This document shows positions 27,001 through 39,000 of a stretch of DNA of 60,000 nt, piece by piece. This DNA is from Owenia fusiformis (lineage: Eukaryota; Annelida; Polychaeta; Sabellida; Oweniidae). The position numbers and the translations under genes are program-made. How positions within the stretch are numbered: position 1 is the stretch's first letter; every line of letters begins with the position of its first letter. The stretch lies in assembly GCA_903813345.2 (NCBI GenBank), contig CAIIXF020000006.1, positions 31,602,024 to 31,662,023 of the forward strand, given 5' to 3'. The notes under the pieces were generated by a model. The model had not been told where the DNA came from, made no database searches, and was given only the letters and a program-made list of their open reading frames with translations.

Positions 27001-30000
27001 TGTTTGTAAAAATGCCAGCCATGGCTGTTCGATGGGATTCGCTACGCTTTGGCGTTGCCGTTGTTCTGTTGCTGTATTCCCTTTCATGATACCATGCTTT
27101 AGTGGTCCTGTATAGACAATGGTAACTTATTGCTTCATTCTCCTTCATGATACCATGCTTTAGTGGTCCTGTATAGACAATGGTAACTTATTGCTTTATT
27201 CATCTTCATGATACCATGCTTTAGTGGTCCTGTATAGACAATGGTAACTTATTGCTTTATTCATCTTCATGATACCATGCTTTAGTGGTCCTGTATAGAC
27301 AATGGTAACTTATTGCTTTATTCATCTTCATGATACCATGCTTTAGTGGTCCTGTATAGACAATGGTAACTTATTGCTTTATTCATCTTCATGATACCAT
27401 GCTTTAGTGGTCCTGTATAGACAATGGTAACTTATTGCTTTATTACCCTTCAGGCCTTCATGATACCATGCTTTAGTGGAACTGTATTGCCAATGGTAAC
27501 ATACCTTTAAGCAGATTGTGGTAGTCATTATTGCATCATTCCCAATTCAGGATGCTTTGATTGTCCTAGCGTATATGTTTTAATCTTGTATACTATGTTG
27601 GAGAAGACAAGTCCATTTCAATCAACTCTATGAGATTGATATTAGAAAGCTGCATGTATGTATGATAATATGGTCAGGCACTGGAATATTCTGTGACCTG
27701 TTACAGCCTACAACTGTTCTAATTGGCACTTGGTGTGTAACCATTTAATGAAAACCAACACTGCAAGTAACACATACACCAGATCTCCAGGCTCCACTCC
27801 AGCCATCTTCATTATGGAGTCCATCATGGAGCATGTGGCAACAAAACTCAGTCTTGACCCCATAGATGTTAAAACCAAGAACTTGTACACAAATGGACAG
27901 GTACATTTAGACAATTTATTTAAAACCAACTTTGTTAACACAAGTTTATGTATTTAATTGATGCTATACCATTTGGGTTAATGATGTTCTGTTTTACAAC
28001 TTACAACACAATTTATGAACGTGCATGCAATGTATTGACAAGACCCTTGAGTCAAACATTGCAAAAAAAGGCTGATGGCAACACACTAAAATCAACAATC
28101 TAAGCTCCTCCTCGCTCAATATTTTTTTCTCGAATAGGTATTCTGCCATATCCAGCTCCTGATCATCCAGTATTTGTTTAAAATTATATTATGTATGATA
28201 TTATTCTATTATCATATATAGATTATTTGATGTTTTACAGACGACACCAACAGGAATTGAGCTTGATTTCTGCAATATTAGAGGGCTTGTAACAAAGATA
28301 GAGGACTCTGCCTTGGTGTTACAGAGAAAAGCTGACATTGAAAACTTCAATAGGGTAACAAATATTTATTACTAAGAAATGGAAGTAGACAAATTTTATC
28401 TGTATTTTTTGTCTATGTGCATTTTTAGGGAGTAGTCATTTCTGTCACCTATTTAATTTTGTTTTAATTAGCTATATTATCTCTCAAAAACATAAACATT
28501 GCATCTGACCAATACAATAGTGATCACTTTAGTTGCTTACCTTCATGTATCATTTACAATATCTCTTACCTTTTTCTTGATCAAACCTTAGGGATAATTC
28601 ATGGGTGGTTTTTGGGGAGGGATTGGTGGGCAAGTACTTACAAGATTCAATCAGATTTTCACTGTCCTTCTAGCTTGAATGAAAATTAATTGAAAATGAC
28701 ACATGACACATGATAAACTTCTACATATGTGCATTGACCTATATTTTTCTTCCTAGAAACCAAAGTTTGTTTACATCTAATCATAGCACAAAACTAACTC
28801 CCATAAAACACACATAAAACCAATTAATTTTATATAATTTTTATAAAGCACAGACAGGTAGGTATGTATACATTGTTGAATTAAACATGTGTAACATGCA
28901 GTTCTTGCAATATGACAATATCAAAATATATTTTCACCTAAATTTTTTTATCGCACTTTGAAAAAGTGCTATATTGTCGTCGTCTTGTGCTGTTGGGCGG
29001 GCGTGCGTGCGGGCGGGACATAAACCAAATCTTGTCATCAAATTTCCAGGATAACTGCTTACCTGTTCAACTTGAAATTTTTACAGATGCAAGAGCAGAC
29101 TAGTACCAAGATCTGATTAGGTTAAGGGCATGCTGGGTAAACTATGTGGCGGCCATTTTGAATTTTTCAACAAATCTTGTCATCAAAATTCCAGGAAAAC
29201 CACTTATCCGTTCAACTTGAAATTTTTACAGATGCAAGAGCAGACTATTGCCAAGATCTGATTAGGTTTTGGGTATGCTGGCTGAATTACATGGTGGCCA
29301 TTTTGAATTTTTGAATTTGGCGGCCATTTTGAATTTTTCAACTTGCTCCAAATTGACCAAATTTTTTTTAAAAACATCTACAAGTTCTCAGAAGTTCAAA
29401 TCTGACCTTAGATTTCAGATTTGACCTTTCCTTCACCTTCAGTGACCTTGAAAAGGTCAAAAAAGTTGATTTTCTAAATTGATATTTTGGATTTAAATTT
29501 AGGTCAGCTTAATTACAAAACACCTACTGAGGTCTGAAAAAGTGAAATTTTCAAGGTCGAAAGTCAAGGTCATTAAACTAGGTCACAAATGATGTTATCC
29601 AAGTTTCTCAAAGTTTGAGACTACAAATCAATTCTTGTCATCAAAATTCCAAGAAAACCGCTAACCTGTTCAACTTGAAATTTTTACACATGCAATAGCA
29701 GACTAGTGCCAAGATCTGATTAGGTTAAGGGCATGCTGGGTAAACTACGTGGTGGCCATTTTGAATTTTTCAACAAATCTTGTCATCAAAATTCCAGGAA
29801 AACCACTTATCCGTTCAACTTGAAATTTTTACAGATGCAAGAACAGACTATTGCCAAGATCTGATTAGGTTTTGGGTATGCTGGCTGAATTACATGGTGG
29901 CCATTTTGAATTTTTCAATTTGGCGGCCATTTTGAATTTTTCAACTTGCTCCAAATTGACCACATTTTTTTTTAAAAACATCTACAAGTTCTCAAAAGTT

Positions 30001-33000
30001 CAAATCTGACCTTAGATTTCAGATTTGACCTTTCGTTGACCTTCAGTGGCCTTGAAAAGGTCAAAAATTTGATTTTCTAAATTGATATTTTGGATTTAAA
30101 TTTAGGTCAGCTAATTACAAAAGACCTACTGAGGTCTGAAAAAGTGAAATTTTCAAGGTCGAAGGTCATCAAATTAGGTCACAAACAATGTTATCTAAAT
30201 TTTCCCAAAGTTCAAGACTACAAATAAATTCTTGTCATCAAAATTGCAGGAAAACCGCTAACCTTGTCAACTTGAAATGTTTACAGATGCAAGAGCAGAC
30301 TAGTGCCAAGGTCTGATTAGGTTTTGGCCATGCTGGGTAAATTGCATGGTGGCCAGTTTGCTCTTCAAAGTGCGATATTTATCACTGTGTGTCTTGTTTA
30401 AAACTTGTATGATGGATGGAAAAATATGTAATTAAACAAATTAGTAATTGAGATGAAAGAGATTACAAGCTATTGGCAAGGTGAATCGAATATATTGTTT
30501 GTTATGATGAGAAGTGGTAACAGAATTGGCAAAGAAGACAATAAAGAAAAATATTTCCCTTGATCAGATGAAAAGCTTCCTCGTCAACTCGTACCCAAGA
30601 CAACTCGTACCCAAGACAACTCGTTCCCAAGTTTATTTTCAGTATTATGGGTGCATATTAGGAAAAAAATTGAGTGTGTATAATGTTTTATTGTTATTAT
30701 GTGAATCAAATAAGCCTCAATATTTTTTCTGAATTTGGAAGACATTTTTCTCAATAGATTAAGCAAAGCATTTTGTTTTAACGTGGATCACCTTCTTTAA
30801 ATAAAAGAAATACTTTGAAGGGCTTGTGCTCAACTTTTTTGTAATAATATATATATAAATAAATATAATTACAAGTTATTTTTCTACAAATGAAGCAAAC
30901 AATTACTTTAGCTAAGTGCATTTAGATAAAGTTAATAAGGGAAGTTTAATCTGTTAATTTCTTTTCCATTTTGAACTTAATTGGATTATATTTGAGCACA
31001 TGCATACAAAGCGTATTATATCATGTATGAATAATATAATATTATTTAGAATATTTTATCGCTAAATTTTATAAATGTGACTCCTTAGAATTAACATTCT
31101 TTAATTTGATAATATGAAGTCCTAAATAGATTATCTGTTAAATAAGAAATTAGGCCCAGGTTTTGATAAATCTTTATATTTTTAATAATACCATCTTGAA
31201 GATCTGACACTTGTTCCAAACACTCATAAACATACAAAAATACCTATAAAATTTTGAACAATGATTATGAATATGTGGAATAAACATAGGTATCTTCCCA
31301 CAAACATCCTGAATCTGTGACCAATATAAAATAATAGTCAAAATAGATTGACACTTAATTTTTTCAAAGCCCAAAATGTCACAAAATTTAATAGATTTCT
31401 TCCAAAACTCTTCTACATATTTCCAACTATTCTGAACTGTATGTAACAATTATAATATGTATATCTATACCCATTCCCATTCCAACACTTGATTGAAAAC
31501 AAAACATAAACTTGGGTACAAGTTGTCTTGGGTACGACTTGACTTGGGTACGAGTTGTCTTGGGTACGACTTGACTTGGGTACGAGTTGTCTTGGGTACG
31601 ACTTGACCAGTTACCGATGAAAACAGTCGCAGGTGGCCAATCTTGTGTATCCACTGTTGGACAGCCTAAGTTGTATGTTTGATATTTTTTGAAAAATCTT
31701 GTTGCAGGCTAATCGCTGGAAGAAGAGGGGTTTATCTCTCGTTCCTATGAAGTTCAACATTGATTGGACTGGAGCTAATTATGGTGTGCACATGACCATA
31801 TATGGTGCAGATGGGACTGTCACAATATCTCATGGTGGAGTTGAAATGGGACAAGGTATCCATACAAAGGTAAGGGAATTGAAAATTTCACAGAAAACTT
31901 GTATTATTAGGAGGCCCTAAAAATAGGTGATTTTTCAACTTGCTTCAATTTGGCCCAATTTCTTTTTTAAAAATCATCTCAGGAGTTCAACTCTGACCTT
32001 AGATTTGAGATTTGACCTAAAAAAAGTTGATTTTTCAAATTGATTTTTTGGATTCAAATTTAGGTCAGCTTAATTACAAAAGACCTACTGGGGTTCAAAA
32101 AGTAGAATTTTTAATGTCAAAGGTCAAGGTTATCGAATTAAGTCACAATCTATATTATCTAAGTTTCTCAAAGTTAGAGACTACAAATAGATATTTTTAA
32201 CTGAAACTCAGGATATAAAGGTTCTGCACATATTAACATTTTATTATTAGACTCCAGATGTCAATCTGGAGTCTATTGTTTTTGCCAGTATTCTTCTTCT
32301 TATTATTATTTTTCTTTAAGAGTTTTTTCAATAACTATAAGGTATCCAGTAAAGATCATAATACAGTATATTTAGGTTCAGTATCTAGTTGGTGGGAAAT
32401 TGGGTCAAATTTTTATCTAGGTCAAAGGTCAAGAACTAGGTCAAATCCAGTACTTTGTCACTTTTTTCGATTTTCTCAGTCGTCCTTCAATATATTTTCG
32501 ATCCGGTTTTTTTTTCATTGTGTTCCTCATAAAAAAGTAGTATGAAGAAACACGATTTAGATTTTTGATATCTCGAACCGATTTCGAGATATCAGTGTCC
32601 GAAGACGAGGTCCAAAAAAAAATTCTCCGAATCAAATGTCCAGGATATTAGTCTTATAGGAAATTTTCTCAGGATTCCGAATCTGAAAACCAAATTTGGA
32701 TTGGACTTCCGGTTCAGAAGTTATGGCGTTTTGAAAGCTCAAAAATCGCTAAATTTGGTGCCCATGTTAAGTCAATGGGAAAAAATATTTTTTTAAAGTG
32801 AAAAATACGAAATATAGACTGAGTTCAGCTTAATATAATGATAGCTTTTAAAAAAATGGGACCTCAAAAGCCATCTAGCTTCAAAATTTGGACCCCAAAA
32901 TGCCTAGGTCAAAATCTAGGTCAAATTCAAGGTTTTTCCTTATTTTTGCGATTCTGACACTACAGATTAATTATATTCTTCGAAATTTTGTATACATGTA

Positions 33001-36000
33001 GACAAGAGTGTGCTAATAGTGTTAGCCTTTTGCCGTCAGGAAGTATTTTGCCCCACTTTTGAGATATGGTGTCCAAAAAGTAGGTTAAAATAAAAAATTC
33101 TCCAAATTTAACGTTTGAGTTATGAAGTAAGTATAGAATTTTCTCAGGAATCCGAATCTACAAACCAAATTTCGATCCGACTTCCGGTTCAGAAGTTATG
33201 GCGTGTCCGAAAAGTAGGTCAAAATAAAAATTTGCCAAATTTAACGTATGAGTTATGAATTAGGGGTAGAATTTTGTCAGGAATCCGAATCTTTAAATCA
33301 AATTTCGATTTGACTCATGGTTCGGAAGTTATGGCGTTTTGAAATTTCGGAAAATCGATCTGATGGTATCCTGATAGAAAGTCAAGAGTAGAGAACAAAA
33401 TATTGAAAAATTCATCCATCCTTCCTATCTGATCTTACCCTATCCTATCCTATCCTTCCTATCTATCCTTCCTTCGTATCATTTCCTTCCTATCCTTCCT
33501 ATCCTCTCCTATCATATCCTTTCTTCCTATTCTGTTCTATCCTATCCTTCTTTCTTATTCTATCCTATCGTTCCTTCCTATTCTATCCTATCCTACCTTC
33601 CTATTTTATCCATCCATCTTTTTCTGGATGACTCAGCTTATTTTGGATGACTCGGCTTATTCTGGATGACTCGGCTAAAAAAAGTCTAGATCTGGAGTCT
33701 GAAATTGAACTTCGTTCAATTTCCAAAGTCTAGTTATCTATTAAAATTGTATGCCCTTTTTGAAAAAAGGTCAAATTTCGAAATTTTTAAAGGGCAAATT
33801 TCAACTTCCTTCAAATTGAATTAATATTTTTTTATCGCACTTTGAAAAAGTGCTATATTGTCGTCGTCTTGTGCTGTTGGGCGGGCGTGCGGGCGTTTGG
33901 GCGTGCGGGCGTTTGGGCGTGCGGGCGGGACATAAACCAAATCTTGTCATCAAATTTCCAGGATAACTGCTTACCTGTTCAACTTGAAATTTTAACAGAT
34001 GCAAGAGCAGACTAGTACCAAGATCTGATTAGGTTAAGGGCATGCTGGGTAAACTATGTGGCGGCCATTTTGAATTTTTCAACAAATCTTGTCATCAAAA
34101 TTCCAGGAAAACCACTTATCCGTTCAACTTGAAATTTTTACAGATGCAAGAGCAGACTATTGCCAAGATCTGATTAGGTTTTGGGTATGCTGGCTGAATT
34201 ACATGGTGGCCATTTTTAATTTTTATCGCACTTTGACAAAGTGCTATATTGTCGTCGTCTTGTGCTGTTGGGCGGTCGTGCGGGCGTGCGGGCGGCACAT
34301 AAACCAAATCTTGTCATCAAATTTCCAGGATAACTGCTTACCTGTTCAACTTGAAATTTTTACAGATGCAAGAGCAGACTAGTACCAAGATCTGATTAGG
34401 TTAAGGGCATGCTGGGTAAACTACGTGGTGGCCATTTTGAATTTTTCAACAAATCTTGTCATCAAAATTCCAGGAAAACCACTTATCCGTTCAACTTGAA
34501 TGTGCTGTTGGGCGGTCGTGCGGGCGTGCGGGCGGCACATAAACCAAATCTTGTCATCAAATTTCCAGGATAACTGCTTACCTGTTCAACTTGAAATTTT
34601 TACAGATGCAAGAGCAGACTAGTACCAAGATCTGATTAGGTTAAGGGCATGCTGGGTAAACTACGTGGTGGCCATTTTGAATTTTTCAACAAATCTTGTC
34701 ATCAAAATTCCAGGAAAACCACTTATCCGTTCAACTTGAAATTTTTACAGATGCAAGAGCAGACTATAGCCAAGATCTGAATAGGTTTTGGGTATGCTGG
34801 CTGAATGACATGGTGGCCATTTTGAATTTTTCAATTTGGCGGCCATTTTGAATTTTTCAACTTGCTCCAAATTGACCCAACTTTTTTTAAAAAACATCTA
34901 CAAGTTCTCAGAAGTTCAAATCTGACCTTAGATTTCAGATTTGACCTTTCGTTCACCTTCAGTGACCTTCAAAAGGTCAAAAAAGTTGATTTTCTAAATT
35001 GATATTTTGGATTTAAATTTAGGTCAGCTTAATTACAAAACACCTACTGAGGTCTGAAAAAGTGAAATTTTCAAGGTCGAAGGTCAAGGTCATTAAACTA
35101 GGTCACAGATTTGACCTTTCATTCACCTTCAGTGACCTTGAAAAGGTCAAAAAAGTTGATTTTCTAAATTGATATTTTGGATTTGAATTTAGGTCAGCTT
35201 AATTACAAAACACCTACTGAGGTCTGAAAAAGTGAAATTTTCAAGGTCGAAAGTCAAGGTCATTAAACTAGGTCACAAATGATGTTATCCAAGTTTCTCA
35301 AAGTTTGAGACTACAAATCAATTCTTGTCATCAAAATTCCAAGAAAACCGCTAACCTTGTCAACTTGAAATGTTTACAGATGCAAGAGCAGACTAGTGCC
35401 AAGGTCTGATTAGGTTTTGGCCATGCTGGGTAAATTGCATGGTGGTCAGTTTGCTCTTCAAAGTGCGATACTTATCACTGTGTGTCTTGTTTAAACATTG
35501 CCTAGAGCTCATATATGACCTTACGCCTATGTAAGATTGTTTTCAATCTTGATATCTAGTTTTCTTGTTTATATTTACAGTACTGTATCTGACTTGCTAC
35601 ATAAATAGATAAATAGGTGGCACCTGTGGTCTTGGTAGGGCTTGAAAACCATTATGTTATTTGGAAAAACTCACTAAAGTCACTTAATTTATAATTTCCT
35701 ATTTTATTAAGCTTTAGTATGAGCTGTTAACTAGGTAAGTTGCTAAGCAATTATTTCATTTGTGTGATGATTTAATAAAAATACATTGATTTGTAAAAGC
35801 CAGAGAGTCTTATGAACTCATAATTGTCTCTCATTTATCAGAACCTCATCTGTGGTTATCTTCCTTTTCTTATTACAAGTCAGTATTACAGTTGGTTAGG
35901 TTGCACATCTGCTGCTGTTAGAGCAGCTGTTGCCATCAGCTGTGTTGTTTGTTCTGAGCTGCTACTGTTATTGTTGTTGACTGACTCTGAATGTTTAGGT

Positions 36001-39000
36001 AAATGGTCTTGTAAACACTTAAAGGTGTAGTCCCACACAATGTCCTGTAGAGCTTTGTTCCTGCAATTGTATTATATTATAATAGGAAAGCATAAAATGT
36101 ATTCCTAAAAGCACAGATATCATTAATCTGTAGGACCAATCCTCAAAACAAATTGGTTAAAACCTAAATAATTCATAGTTCAAGCCCTAAATTCTTCATA
36201 TTATTCCATTATTGCATGATAAAGAGAACACAAATATGAGGATTTCTGAATGGGGTCATTTTCACAGGGATAACCTGTGGTTTTGAATATGTTAGCAGGT
36301 TAGACACTATTCTATCAAAACCTCAGTATTTTAGAATTAACAAAAAACAAATGTTGTAAGATTTGAATAGCCTGTGTGTTTTTAAATACAATTGAGGTAT
36401 GTGACTCTACCTTGCTTTTCCAGAGCACCTTTCTGGTCTGCAGTTATTGTAGTAACCACATTGCCCCTTTAAGTCAGGGCTCACGGCACAGTACAGAGTT
36501 GTGTATGCCCCTTTAACACTGTCCGTGGCAATTTCTGGAAATAGTTAAACTAAGACATTTCCTTTTTCACTTTTAATTACTAATTATATGTCATCATTTT
36601 TAATCAATTAAATGAAGAATCATTAATATTGCATCAATTATGTGTTCTTTTAATCCATTAATTATGTGTTCTTCAACTATTTTTTGTTGTAGGTATACTG
36701 AGACGTAGATATAAAAAATTAGTAATCCACTTTAGTAATAGTTTTGTATTTGGACCACTCATTCAAAAGTTCAAACAGTATTCCACTTCTACTCAAGTTA
36801 AAAAGTTGGTAGAATATTATACATTAAGCCATGCAAAGCTATTGATATAGTTCAATGCATTTGAAAATGTACATAAAATTGAAAAATAAAACATACTCAG
36901 CGAAGAACCAATCTTGTTTAGAACTTTCAGAAGAGGACGCAGGTCTCGCGCAATCTCAGTCTGAACATACCCAGGGTGCAATGCAAACACACCAATGTTT
37001 GTGATATTTTTCTGTTTTAGTTTCTCTGCCAACTTGTACATTTGCATCACCTGTGTGAATTTAAGAGACATGTTTATGCCTATATTATTATTTTATATCT
37101 ATTTGTAGTAGGCATATTCAGAGCATCACTTGGTGCTTTTGAAATGTATGCATTCATCTACTTTCCAATTTCCAGGTACCAACTGTTACATTAAAAGAGA
37201 GTTAATTTAATCATTGGATCGAGAGATAAATATCTTGTTCGACATTAAATTATTATACAGTACCTGATAAAGTTTTGTTGTACCATAAAGTGAGAGATTG
37301 ATGTCTTTTTTGAGAGTAAGGTTCTCAATGTCATCCCTGTTAAAGTGGGCATTATAATGGCCAATGCTGGAGACTAGGATGATACGTACATCTGGACCAG
37401 ATGTTTCAAGAACTGGCAGCAAGTGTTCAATAATCAGAAAGTGACTCAGATAGTTGGTCTGTAATGGAAGATCATATTACACAACTAGTTACTTACATAG
37501 TGCCTAATGTTATTCTATTGATAACATTTGGTAAGATTACAATATACTGTAGACAAAACCTTTAAATAATCCTGAGCTGAAAAGATTTATTCTTTGATTT
37601 AAGATTGAAAATCAAAATGTGAGTGTTTACCTGAAACATGGTCTCATGATGGTCTTCTGTTATTGCTAAAAGTAAATGCATGACTCATTCATTTAATTGC
37701 ATGACCATATTATATGGCCTCCCATTTCTTAAAAAACTAATCGTTGATATCTCAAATGCCAGTTGACAGATTTTTTATGCTGGTGCCTACATAGGAACAA
37801 AGGAGCTCTGTTCAAGACTCTGTTTGAAGATGGCAGCTTTTTATCAAAACATGTTTTGTTCGTTAGGATTTGCCACTCCATGGAGATGCTGTTTTCTAGT
37901 TTGTAATTATAGTGTTCAGTAATATTTCCATATTTAAAATAAAACATTTAATTGTAAGGTTTCTTCTTTGAAAATAGAGATAACATGCATACCCATGGAC
38001 ATTTGTGTGCTTGTACTTACATATATTGTTGACAGCTATGCCTGCATTACAGATGAGAATATGCAGGGGCCACCCCATGGCCAAGAACTGTTGTACAAAT
38101 GTATGTGTTGACTGCAGAGATGCAAGATCCAAGTGCATGTAGTAAAGTTGAAGCTCTTCATGCTTTGCTGAGTCACTGAACACTGACTTGTAGTGCTCAT
38201 ATTCTTCACGCATTCGTGACATGGCCTTGAAGAGAGATATGAATCATCTGTTATTTTGATTTTAATGACTTTTAAATATTGTCCTATTTCCTACATGTAC
38301 AAGGGAAGATCCAAAAGTTTCCGGCCTAACATAGTTCCCGATGTCTGAGAGCAACCATTCTTCACAGTTCAAATGTTGCTTATGTATGAACAAAATTTAT
38401 GCATATGATTAACCTCTAGGGGTCACAGCCTCATTTTGAGAATATTCAAAATGAGGTCAGGTCACAGTGGCTGCACATCAGTGATCACAATGGAGAAAAC
38501 TGAATATAGAGCTGTGATAAAGTTTCTATATCAAGAAGAAAATGGAGGGCAGGAAATCTACGATAGACTTAAGGATGTGTATGGGGAAGGTGCTCCCTCC
38601 TATTCTACTGTAAAATTTTGGATGGCTGAATTTAAACGTGGACGGGAATCAATTGATGATGCACCATGTTCTGGAAGACCTAAAGATGTGACTTCAGATA
38701 GAAATGTTGATCTTGTACATCGAACAATATTGGAAGATAGGCGGAAATCTATACGTGAACTTGTAGAAGAAACTAGATTATCATATGGTACCGTTTGTAG
38801 AATAATTCATGAAGATTTACACATGCAAAAGTTAAGCTCAAGATGGGTGCCCCGTATGCTCACAGAGGACATGAAAACAAAACGAGTGCTGTTGCAAGAG
38901 AGCTTTTGGACATGTATAACACTGATCCACAAGGTTTTATGGAGAGAATAGTCACTTGTGATGAAACATGGGTGCGTCATTTTGAGCCTTCAATCAAACA

